From: Nostoc sp. NMS2
GTDB taxonomy: Bacteria; Cyanobacteriota; Cyanobacteriia; Cyanobacteriales; Nostocaceae
Reading direction: 5' to 3'
Length of the DNA: 64,000 nucleotides
Assembly: GCF_017115105.1 (NCBI RefSeq)
Contig: NZ_JABXKH010000127.1
Location: forward strand, 1 to 64,000
Positions within the stretch are counted from its first letter, which is position 1. Every line of letters starts with the position of its first letter. A program made the translations under genes and the position numbers. This document shows, one piece after another, positions 42,905 to 50,362 of the stretch. The notes beneath the pieces are model-generated. The model saw only the letters and a program-made list of their open reading frames with translations, did no database searches and was not told where the DNA came from.

Positions 42905-44095
42905 ATGTTTAAAATTCTGGTTATTGACGATGACCCGACAGTGCGAGCAATACTGAAAAGCACACTCCAAAAGCAGGGTTATGAGACTACTGTAGCCAGT
43001 AATGGCGAAGAAGGAATGAAACAAGCACAACTACTACATCCTGCTCTAATTATCTGTGACTGGATGATGTCACAGGTAGATGGGCTAGAAGTGTGTCGGC
43101 GAATTAGAACAGATCCAGACTTGGCAACTACGTTTTTTATTCTATTGACGGCTAGGGGAGCAGCAAGAGGAGAGGAGGAAGATAGAGTTAGGGGACTTGA
43201 CGCTGGAGCAGATGAGTTTATCTCTAAACCAATAGAGATGAATGAATTGAAAGCACGGGTAAGAGCAGGACTAAGATTACATCAGCTAAATCAGGATTTA
43301 CAAAGTCAAAAGCAAGCTTTAGAGACACTCAATCAGGATTTGCAAACCCAAAAGCAAATTTTGGAAGCAGAATTATCTGAAGCAGCTGCTTATGTGCGAT
43401 CGCTTTTACCCTCACCACTTGTAGGATCAGTAACTACAGAAAATCTGTTTATTCCCTCAGCGCAGCTAGGAGGCGATTGCTTCGACCATCATTGGATTGA
43501 CGAGGATAATTTGGCAATTTATTTGTTGGATGTATCAGGTCATGGGGTGGGTTCAGCCCTCCTATCTGTATCCGTGCTGAATGTTTTGCGATCGCAATCT
43601 CTACCAAACACTAACTTTTGTCAACCCAGTGAAGTCTTAAAAGCCCTCAATCACGCCTTCCAAATGAGCAAGCACGGTGATAAATACTTCACAATCTGGT
43701 ATGGAGTTTATCACCGCCTTAAACGTCAACTCATTTATGCCAACGCCGGACATCCACCGGGTTTATTATTATCTAATGCCTCTACGAACAGCATTGAAGT
43801 TAAACAGCTAAGTTCTTTAAATTTACCAATTGGCTTTTTACCTGATGTCCAATTTGAAGATGCTGCTTTTGAGGTTGAACAAAACAGCACTTTATACATT
43901 TTTAGTGATGGTGCTTATGAAATTAATCAATCAGACGGTAAAATTTGGGGTATTGATGCTTTCATTGACTTACTAACCAAATATAGTCAGAAAGATACCT
44001 GCAACCTAGATAAACTATTAGCGAACATTCTCACTTTAAATGCTCAAGATAATCTTGATGATGACTTATCTTTAGTAAAAGTTAACTTTGGTTAG
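42905..44095 (+). CDS. Response-regulator PP2C (SpoIIE/RsbU-type) phosphatase
   Basis: A 396-residue protein. The receiver domain (1-125) has VIDDDPTVR, phospho-acceptor Asp in IICDWMMSQVDG and the Lys in FISKPIEM. A short coiled-coil repeat (NQDLQSQKQALETLNQDLQT, about 130-165) follows. The SpoIIE-type PP2C domain (about 180-396) has GGDCFDH, YLLDVSGHGVGSALLS, YANAGHPPGLL and DDLSLVKV, with metal-binding aspartates. It would dephosphorylate the STAS protein (44139) when the receiver is phosphorylated, probably by a hybrid kinase HPt domain. The closest candidates are the two kinases next door. Confidence 0.92.
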   Translation: MFKILVIDDDPTVRAILKSTLQKQGYETTVASNGEEGMKQAQLLHPALIICDWMMSQVDGLEVCRRIRTDPDLATTFFILLTARGAARGEEEDRVRGLDAGADEFISKPIEMNELKARVRAGLRLHQLNQDLQSQKQALETLNQDLQTQKQILEAELSEAAAYVRSLLPSPLVGSVTTENLFIPSAQLGGDCFDHHWIDEDNLAIYLLDVSGHGVGSALLSVSVLNVLRSQSLPNTNFCQPSEVLKALNHAFQMSKHGDKYFTIWYGVYHRLKRQLIYANAGHPPGLLLSNASTNSIEVKQLSSLNLPIGFLPDVQFEDAAFEVEQNSTLYIFSDGAYEINQSDGKIWGIDAFIDLLTKYSQKDTCNLDKLLANILTLNAQDNLDDDLSLVKVNFG

Positions 44096-44138
44096 TATAG
44101 TCAAATATGCACCTTAAAATTTGGTATTGTCTAGCAGC

Positions 44139-44465
44139 TTACTGTATTGCCAATACTTGGCGATTGAATTCATCTTGGTCGGCAAAAGTTTTAAAAACTC
44201 TATCCATTTTAGTCAGTTCAAACAACATCCTGACTTGATCGCTGATCGAACAAACAAAAAGTTTACCATTAGCATTTCGCGTCGTTTGCATCGCTGATAC
44301 TAAAGCACCTAAACCAGAGCTATCGATAAACTTTACTTCTTTCAGGTCAAGCAACAAGATATCGGCTCCGTTTGCCATAAGGTCGTTAACTTCACGACGT
44401 AGTTCATTACCTCTAACACCATCTAAAATTCCAGATAATTCTAGTACTTGCACACTCAAACTCAT
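44139..44465 (-). CDS. STAS anti-sigma factor antagonist
   Basis: A 108-residue STAS protein of the SpoIIAA/RsbV type. The core LSGILDGVRGNELRREVNDL and LLDLKEVKFIDSSGLGALVS contains the phosphorylatable Ser in DSSGLG. The remaining helices (ISDQVRMLFELTKMDRVF) match the family. It is probably phosphorylated by the RsbW-like protein (42340) and dephosphorylated by the PP2C protein (42905). The gene converges with the phosphatase (44-bp gap). Confidence 0.92.
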   Translation of the reverse strand: MSLSVQVLELSGILDGVRGNELRREVNDLMANGADILLLDLKEVKFIDSSGLGALVSAMQTTRNANGKLFVCSISDQVRMLFELTKMDRVFKTFADQDEFNRQVLAIQ

Positions 44466-45164
44466 GATTTTGTCCTATTTTTTGATTTAAAAAGATGTAT
44501 TTATATTTTGGCATTGACCTCAGCTAAACTGCAATAGATATATAGTAATCCGCTTTGATTATTGAACCGATTTGCGTAGGGTGGGAGTAGGGAATAGAGA
44601 CTTGTACTGAGCGACTTGTGCCGAGCCTGTCCTGAGCGTAGCCGAAGGGCGAAGCCGAGGTAAGCCGAAGTAGTGGGGAGTAGGAAATAAGCCTTTTCTA
44701 TTGGTACTTAATTTGTTCAAAAATCAAATAAGAGTCCTATAGCAATAGTTTTGTGTCTTAAAGGAATTCGCTTTGATTCGTGTTCGCGCATGGCGTAGCC
44801 ATACTTACTTGCGTGGTGCGGCTTAGTAATTGGGAGCATCTCAAATGTGCAAGTTTATTTTTATATGGTATTTGGACTTAAACGGAGAATGAAATAACGA
44901 ACCGCAAAGGAAAGAGGTTTGTAGAGGGTTTTTGTATCAGTACTATGTCTTTTGGTAAAATTGGGATGCAAATTATACAGCTACGATTACATTCTTCCTT
45001 GACGTTGGCACAGCTATCGCATTGTTTCTTTCTAGATGGTCTGAAAATTCAGTGTCTGATTAAATCACGATCAAGTTAGCGGCTCTGCGCTAAAGTAAAA
45101 ATATTGGGATCAAAATCTCTGCCAGTAAGTTCAAACACCACTAATCTTTACCACTGCGGCGATA
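44466..45164. other. 699-bp intergenic region with dispersed repeats
   Basis: An extended ACTTGTACTGAGCGAC...GTAGCCGAAG repeat block (about 44597-44670) and a GTTCGCGCATGGCGTAGCC fragment (44782-44800) belong to the palindromic repeat families of this genome. The remainder is AT-rich with no gene seen; the STAS and 45165 promoters must lie here. Confidence 0.6.
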
Positions 45165-45503
45165 ATGTCTCAAGAGCATAACGAATCACTCCAAATTCAA
45201 GAGATCACCAAACTTAAACCGAAACACTTTGCTGATTTAGTCAGATCAGCACAATTGATTTTCGACCCCACAGCCGGAGTTTCGGGAAGACATATAACAG
45301 TTGACTGGGAACAATTCGGAATTCCCCATGATGTGGCAGACAATCTCAAATCACTTGGTCAGCAGTACCAATATGCATCTCCTCACATCCCTGTTGAAGT
45401 CATTTGGAGTAAATTAACTCCCGAAACTCGTATTTGGTTTGTCGAAAACAAAGATAAGTTGTGGCAGCTTGAAGAAGCTTTCCCAGCCCTTGATGAAGAT
45501 TAA
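45165..45503 (+). CDS. Small conserved cyanobacterial protein, unknown function
   Basis: A 112-residue acidic soluble protein. It has recognisable blocks HFADLVRSAQLIFDPTAGVS, WEQFGIPHDVADNLKSLGQQ and a C-terminal VIWSKLTPETRIWFVENKDK. I know no domain name for it; homologues appear to be limited to cyanobacteria. There is no signal peptide or membrane segment. It stands alone. The 194-bp MITE copy 2 lies 55 bp after its stop. Confidence 0.6.
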   Translation: MSQEHNESLQIQEITKLKPKHFADLVRSAQLIFDPTAGVSGRHITVDWEQFGIPHDVADNLKSLGQQYQYASPHIPVEVIWSKLTPETRIWFVENKDKLWQLEEAFPALDED

Positions 45504-45557
45504 ACGGCTGAATGATTAGAAGAAATATGAATCATTTGTAGGGGCACAACGATCGTT

Positions 45558-45751
45558 CATAGGTGTCAACTTAACGTGAAATCGTTGCAATGGCGTTATA
45601 CCAAGTCCACTCAATTACTAATTATCCCCTCGCAACCCCACCCCGCTTTTGTCTAGCGACAAAATCTCCCCTCCCCGTTCACGGGGAGGGGATTAAGGGG
45701 TGGGGTAAAACGCCTGTGGGATAAGCGTTTGCTCTTAAGTTGACACCAATT
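45558..45751. mobile_element. 194-bp MITE inserted in a palindrome, copy 2
   Basis: Inverted relative to copy 1 (8518-8711) and of the same length. Direct 10-bp duplications AACGATCGTT stand at 45548-45557 and 45752-45761. Around them, GTAGGGGCAC on the left and GTGCCCCTA on the right form a palindrome when the insertion is removed. The interior has the same CCCCTCCCCG hairpin and GTCTAGCGAC text as copy 1, with only scattered differences. Confidence 0.87.
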
Positions 45752-45802
45752 AACGATCGTTGTGCCCCTAACTACCAGCAGCTAGGAAAGGATTTTACCC
45801 AT

Positions 45803-46165
45803 TCAAAAAACTGCTGTTTTGCTTCGCAAGACTTTCAGGCTTTCAGCTTGCTGTTGCACGCGCTCACTAATGCGATCGCATGCTAACTCACAAAGCTCAA
45901 AAATCATTGGCTCGGCAATCTCGTAATAGGCACTCGTGCCTTTGGGCTGACGAGATAAAATTCCTGCTTGAGTTAACACTTTCAGATGCTTAGATAGATT
46001 TGCTTGACCTAAGCTAGTAACCTCGGCAATTTCCATAACATTCATTGGGCCTGATTTTAGACAGGCCAAAATCTGTAGCCGACTTGCCTCTGATAAAACC
46101 TTGAAGTATTCAGCAACTGCCACGAGAACAGCTGGATCGGACTTGGGTGGCTTAGTTTTTGGCAT
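45803..46165 (-). CDS. ArsR-family winged-helix regulator
   Basis: A 120-residue HTH_5 protein: FKVLSEASRLQILACLKSGP, then VMEIAEVTSLGQANLSKHLK as the recognition helix, then LTQAGILSRQPKGTSAYYEI as the wing. The C-terminal helix (ELCELACDRISERVQQQAES) has two cysteines (about 92 and 96) after the wing, where some ArsR members bind metal, but the CxCxxC motif of ArsR/SmtB is missing. The regulated gene is not obvious; the FdhF-type gene is divergent, about 500 bp away. Confidence 0.85.
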   Translation of the reverse strand: MPKTKPPKSDPAVLVAVAEYFKVLSEASRLQILACLKSGPMNVMEIAEVTSLGQANLSKHLKVLTQAGILSRQPKGTSAYYEIAEPMIFELCELACDRISERVQQQAESLKVLRSKTAVF

Positions 46166-46227
46166 AGGGAGATTTAATAATCGGTATAATATTTTTTAAT
46201 AACTAATTAGTTATTAAATTTAATAAT

Positions 46228-46400
46228 AGCTTAGGGCTGTCCTTTGTCATTGGTCACTTGTACTGCCCTTCTCTACGAGACGCTGCGCGAACGACTACGC
46301 TCAGGAACCGCGTAGTCGAAGTATTGGTCATTAGTAAGGACTTTAAGCCTGTTTACGTTTCGCAACATAATTTGGTTTATTTCTACCGACTTACTTAGAA
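46228..46400. repeat. Dispersed repeat with nested insertion
   Basis: The flanks (46228-46256 and 46323-46400) match 16396-16500 (GGGCTGTC..., CATTAGTAAGGACTT, TTTGGTTTATTTCT). Between them 66 bp of the ACTTGTACTG...GTCGAAGT palindromic family is inserted at 46257-46322, with an 8-bp direct duplication ATTGGTCA at 46249-46256 and 46323-46330. The 16.4-kb copy gives the uninserted form. Confidence 0.8.
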
Positions 46401-46492
46401 GATTGAGTATCCATTAAAAATTTCTGCTACCCTGCTAAAACTTGTTGAATGGTGAGTGCAAGCAAGCCACTTTGCTACTCATTTTGCTACTT

Positions 46493-46629
46493 AACGCCGT
46501 GTGCAACTTTCTCTCAAACCTAACCCCCAACCCCAACCCTTGTAGCGTTGGGGAGCAAGAATCAAAGCCTCTCAGGAGTGGAGGAGAGGAATGGAAGCGG
46601 GGTTCTAAGAATAAGTTGCACATCGCGTT
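46493..46629. mobile_element. 137-bp MITE-like element in the fdhF leader
   Basis: AACGCCGTGTGCAACTT (46493-46509) and AAGTTGCACATCGCGTT (46613-46629) are 17-bp imperfect terminal inverted repeats (two mismatches). ACTT stands directly outside both ends, a possible 4-bp target duplication. The element lies 43 bp before the ATG of the oxidoreductase gene and extends an open frame artificially upstream. Confidence 0.75.
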
Positions 46630-46672
46630 ACTTAAAACGGTAGCCTTAAAGAAATACACTATATTTTGGCGT

Positions 46673-48895
46673 ATGTTGCCTAAACCCAAGAAATATTGGA
46701 CACCCCAGCACTGGGCAAGTTGGAAACCTTTCGGCATTGGCGAACAGTACCCCAACAACTACTGGGAGGTTTTTCGGGCAATCTGGCTGTCTCGTGACAA
46801 ACTACCTTATGCGTGGAATATTCTTGATAAAGGTGTTTGCGATGGTTGCGCTCTCGGAACAACCGGGATGAAGGATTGGACTTTAGATGGTATCCATCTC
46901 TGCAATGTCCGGTTGCGGCTGTTGCGGATGAATACTATGCCAGCTTTTGACCCTGTGCTATTGGAGGATGTCTCGCAGTTACAAAAGCACAAAAGTGCCC
47001 AATTACGCGACTTGGGAAGACTTCCTTTTCCGATGATGCGTCAACGAGGAGAAAAAGGCTTTCGCCGGATTAGCTGGGATGAAGCTTTAGGGGTAATTAG
47101 CGATCGCATCCGCGCTACTACACCAGACCGCCTCAGTTTTTATATTACCAGTCGTGGAACTGTCAACGAAACTTATTATGCCACCCAAAAAGCTGTGCGG
47201 GCAATGGGAAGCAATAATATTGATAACGCTGCCCGCATCTGCCATTCTCCCAGTACGGCAGGACTGAAAGCTGCTCTGGGTGCAGGGGCCACCACCTGTT
47301 CTTATAAAGACTGGATTGGTACTGATTTATTAGTCTTCATTGGTTCCAACGTTGCCAATAATCAGCCAGTAACCGTTAAGTATCTCCATTACGCCAAAAA
47401 AGCTGGCACAAAAATTGTAGTTGTTAACACTTACCGCGAACCAGGAATGGAGCGCTACTGGGTTCCCTCAATTGTGGAAAGTGCCGTTTTCGGTACAAAG
47501 TTTGCCGAAGACTTCTTCTTAATCAATATGGGCGGGGATATAGCATTTTTGAATGGCACAATTAAACATATAATTGCTAACAACTGGGTAGACCAATCAT
47601 TTATAGATTTACACACAGTTGGCTTTGCCGAACTCAAAACATCTTTAGAAAGTCAATCTTGGGAAGAATTAGAGCGGCTTTCTGGTACATCCCGTGAGCA
47701 AATGTACGCTTTTGCCAAAATGGTCAAAGAAGCCAACAAAGCCGTATTTGTTTGGAGTATGGGCATTACCCAACATGAATGCGGTGAAGATAATGTGCGA
47801 AGTATCATCAACTTAGCTCTCACCAAAGGTTTTGTCGGTCGGGAAGGCTGCGGTTTAATGCCAATTCGCGGCCATTCTGGGGTGCAAGGTGGTGCAGAGA
47901 TGGGATGTTATGCGACAGTATTTCCTGGTGGTAAACCCATCACCCCAGAAAATGCTGCCCAATTGAGTCAGCATTGGGGCTTTGAAGTGCCAGCAAGTAA
48001 AGGTTTAATTGCTCCAGAAATGATTAACGCCGCATATCAGGGGGAATTAGATGTGTTGGTTTCTGTGGGAGGAAATTTTTTAGAAGTGCTGCCAGAACCA
48101 GATTATGTGGAAGCGGCGCTGAAGAAAATACCGTTGCGGGTACATATAGATATTGTTCTCTCCAGCCAAATGTTGGTGGAATCGGCTGATACTGTGGTGC
48201 TTTTACCTGCGACGACTCGCTACGAAATACCGGGGGGAGTCACAGAAACTAACACCGAACGCCGGGTAATTTTCAGTCCAGAAATTCCGGGGCCGCGCAT
48301 CAAAGAAGCGCGTCCAGAATGGGAAGTTTTTCTAGAATTGGCAAGGCGCGTGCAACCAGATTTGGCAGATAAGCTGGCTTTTGCTGACACAGCTGCTATC
48401 CGTCAAGAAATTGCTCAAGTTGTCCCCCAATATGCTGGTATTCAACACTTACAGCAAGCTGGCGATCAATTTCAGTATGGCGGGTCACATTTGTGCTTTG
48501 GTTGGAACTTCCCTACAGCCGATGGAAAAGCACACTTTGGCGTATTATTGCCACGCCAAAGGGAATTACCAGAAGGTTATTTCTTAGTAGCAACGCGCCG
48601 AGGCAAGCAATTTAATAGTATGGTACAGGAGCGTAAGGATGCAATTACTGGGGCGGTGCGAGAGGCAGTGCTAATAAATGCTGGTGACGCGGCACTGTTG
48701 GATTTAAAAGATGGGGATAAGGTAATTCTCAAGAATGAGTTAGGTGAGTTGCCTTGTCAAGTCTATATCGCGCCAATTCAGTCAGGAAACTTGCAAGTCC
48801 ATTGGCCAGAAGGGAATGTGCTAATAGATAAAAGTAAGCGATCGCTAGAAGGGGTTCCCGATTATAATGCGATCGCCCGGCTGGAAAAAATCTGA
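46673..48895 (+). CDS. FdhF/YdeP-type molybdopterin oxidoreductase
   Basis: About 740 residues of the formate-dehydrogenase-like YdeP/FdhF family. GVCDGCALGTTGMKDWTLDG and HLCNVRLRLLRMN (N-terminal cysteine cluster region) precede the molybdopterin core: ISWDEALGVISDRIR, FYITSRGTVNETYYATQKAV, NIDNAARICHSPSTAGLKAA, GLMPIRGHSGVQGGAEMG, LPATTRYE. The C-terminal cofactor-binding barrel (RGKQFNSMVQERKDAITG, DKVILKNELGELPCQVY) is complete. Substrate unknown; related proteins affect acid or oxidative stress. The frame is open from 46442, but that stretch is MITE sequence; the ATG at 46673 (MLPKPKKYWTPQHW) matches the family start. It is divergent from the ArsR gene. Confidence 0.88.
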   Translation: MLPKPKKYWTPQHWASWKPFGIGEQYPNNYWEVFRAIWLSRDKLPYAWNILDKGVCDGCALGTTGMKDWTLDGIHLCNVRLRLLRMNTMPAFDPVLLEDVSQLQKHKSAQLRDLGRLPFPMMRQRGEKGFRRISWDEALGVISDRIRATTPDRLSFYITSRGTVNETYYATQKAVRAMGSNNIDNAARICHSPSTAGLKAALGAGATTCSYKDWIGTDLLVFIGSNVANNQPVTVKYLHYAKKAGTKIVVVNTYREPGMERYWVPSIVESAVFGTKFAEDFFLINMGGDIAFLNGTIKHIIANNWVDQSFIDLHTVGFAELKTSLESQSWEELERLSGTSREQMYAFAKMVKEANKAVFVWSMGITQHECGEDNVRSIINLALTKGFVGREGCGLMPIRGHSGVQGGAEMGCYATVFPGGKPITPENAAQLSQHWGFEVPASKGLIAPEMINAAYQGELDVLVSVGGNFLEVLPEPDYVEAALKKIPLRVHIDIVLSSQMLVESADTVVLLPATTRYEIPGGVTETNTERRVIFSPEIPGPRIKEARPEWEVFLELARRVQPDLADKLAFADTAAIRQEIAQVVPQYAGIQHLQQAGDQFQYGGSHLCFGWNFPTADGKAHFGVLLPRQRELPEGYFLVATRRGKQFNSMVQERKDAITGAVREAVLINAGDAALLDLKDGDKVILKNELGELPCQVYIAPIQSGNLQVHWPEGNVLIDKSKRSLEGVPDYNAIARLEKI

Positions 48896-48951
48896 ATCAA
48901 GTCTCATTTTTTCAGTCAATCAAGGCAGAAGCAGAATAAAAGCCTACAGAG

Positions 48952-48993
48952 GTAAACTACACATTTTGTGGAATCATGGAATGCGTAGTTTAC
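48952..48993. terminator. Weak hairpin between converging genes
   Basis: GTAAACTAC (48952-48960) pairs with GTAGTTTAC (48985-48993) in the 115-bp gap between the convergent FdhF-type and acsF genes. There is no T-run; a terminator role is a guess. Confidence 0.3.
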
Positions 48994-49010
48994 AGCAGTA
49001 AGTGCCAAAT

Positions 49011-50066
49011 CTAACGCACGGTTTGCCGCAAAGCCTCAGCATCAACGGGTTTAATCAGGTAAACCAACAGTAGATTCCAAACAATTGCTGCAATCAAAGG
49101 TAGTTTGCGAATCACCTTCACAACTTTGGGTATAGAACTGCTTTCAATCTCTGCAATTTTCATGTTGTAACCCGCACAGCGTTGCAGGCGTGGGAAAAAC
49201 TGGGGATGTTCGGTATTCAACATCACAGGAAAAGCCCGGCCCGCAGTTTCATTGGTGTTACGAACAACTTCGCAATCAAATTCCGTCGCATCAAGTCCCA
49301 ATGATGTGTAAAAACCAGCCCGTTCATGAACTGTCAAAGTGTGGGTAGCAAATACCGATAACAAGAAAAAGCGACTCCACAACCTAGCTTTCCAGTTGTT
49401 CCACAGTTGCGGTTGAGAACGTAAAAGCGCCTTGAATATATCCCCGTGACGGTTTTCGTCCTGACACCAACTCTCAAAATATTGGAAGATGGGATAAAAC
49501 TGGTTTTCTGGGTACTTTTCTAGATGTCTGTAGATAATAATGTAACGCCAATACCCGATTTTTTCTGATAAGTAAACGGTGTAAAGTACCCACTCAATTG
49601 GGAAAAACGTATAGGTGCGGGTTTTAGTAACATTGCCTAAATCCAGGGAGAGTTTAAAATCGCCCATTGCTTTGTTGAGAAATCCGGCATGACGAGCTTC
49701 ATCACGCGCCATCAGTTGAAATATTTCCGCTAGCACTGGACTGCGATTTTTCAGCTTGCGGGATAGTTCTTTGAATAGCAAAAAGCCGGAAAACTCAGAA
49801 ATGCAAGAGCGTTCCAAATACTCAATAAATGCTTGTCTTGCTTCACCCTCAATGTGTTCCCAAGACTGGTTAAACACCTCATCCCGAACAAAATGATGAC
49901 GGTTGTAGTCTGTCCGCATTTCTGCCAGCATTGCCTTTAACTCCGTCTCCTGGGCAGACAAATCCAGGTTGGCGGCAGTTTCAAAATCTGTAGTGTAAAA
50001 CCGGGGGGTGAGTACAGTTTCTTTGCTGGGGGTTTTAATTTCTGGCTTGGGTAGGGTATTAACCAT
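49011..50066 (-). CDS. acsF: Mg-protoporphyrin IX monomethyl ester oxidative cyclase
   Basis: Forms the isocyclic ring of chlorophyll in an O2-dependent reaction (aerobic cyclase, ChlA/AcsF, a di-iron membrane-associated enzyme). About 351 residues. The di-iron ligands are visible in ISEFSGFLLFKELSR, LMARDEARHAGFLNKAM (ExxH) and WCQDENRHGDIFKALL (second ExxH). GYWRYIIIYRHLEKYPENQF is a further signature. The start is the ATG at 50066 (MVNTLPKPEIKTP); a TTG 18 bp upstream is less likely. Cyanobacteria often have two copies, used under high and low oxygen; which one this is cannot be told. Single gene on the minus strand. Confidence 0.95.
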   Translation of the reverse strand: MVNTLPKPEIKTPSKETVLTPRFYTTDFETAANLDLSAQETELKAMLAEMRTDYNRHHFVRDEVFNQSWEHIEGEARQAFIEYLERSCISEFSGFLLFKELSRKLKNRSPVLAEIFQLMARDEARHAGFLNKAMGDFKLSLDLGNVTKTRTYTFFPIEWVLYTVYLSEKIGYWRYIIIYRHLEKYPENQFYPIFQYFESWCQDENRHGDIFKALLRSQPQLWNNWKARLWSRFFLLSVFATHTLTVHERAGFYTSLGLDATEFDCEVVRNTNETAGRAFPVMLNTEHPQFFPRLQRCAGYNMKIAEIESSSIPKVVKVIRKLPLIAAIVWNLLLVYLIKPVDAEALRQTVR

Positions 50067-50362
50067 GTGTAATGCGGTAAGCAAGTAAATAGTCCTATAG
50101 TTATCAAGTTATAATAAATATGTTTCTTTTGCTAGACGTCTTTACAATCCTTCAGTAAAGGAGGAAATGCCCTACAGACTAACCCGTGTGTAAATCCTAA
50201 AATTTATCGAACAGAATTCAGGAGGGGCTAAACCCTAGCTATCCGCTAACAAAGTCAGAATACAGGAAAGGTATTCTGACCGAAAAGCGGAGTTAATGAT
50301 GTTATCAATCATGCCCTGGATGGGAACTATAACTTCAAATCAGGTAAAGGAAGTTTTTGGTG

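Noticed and set aside
46442..46672. 77-codon extension of the FdhF/YdeP protein
   Set aside because: It reads through an inverted-repeat element with low-complexity residues (NLTPNPNPCSVG); the family start is MLPKPKKYW at 46673.
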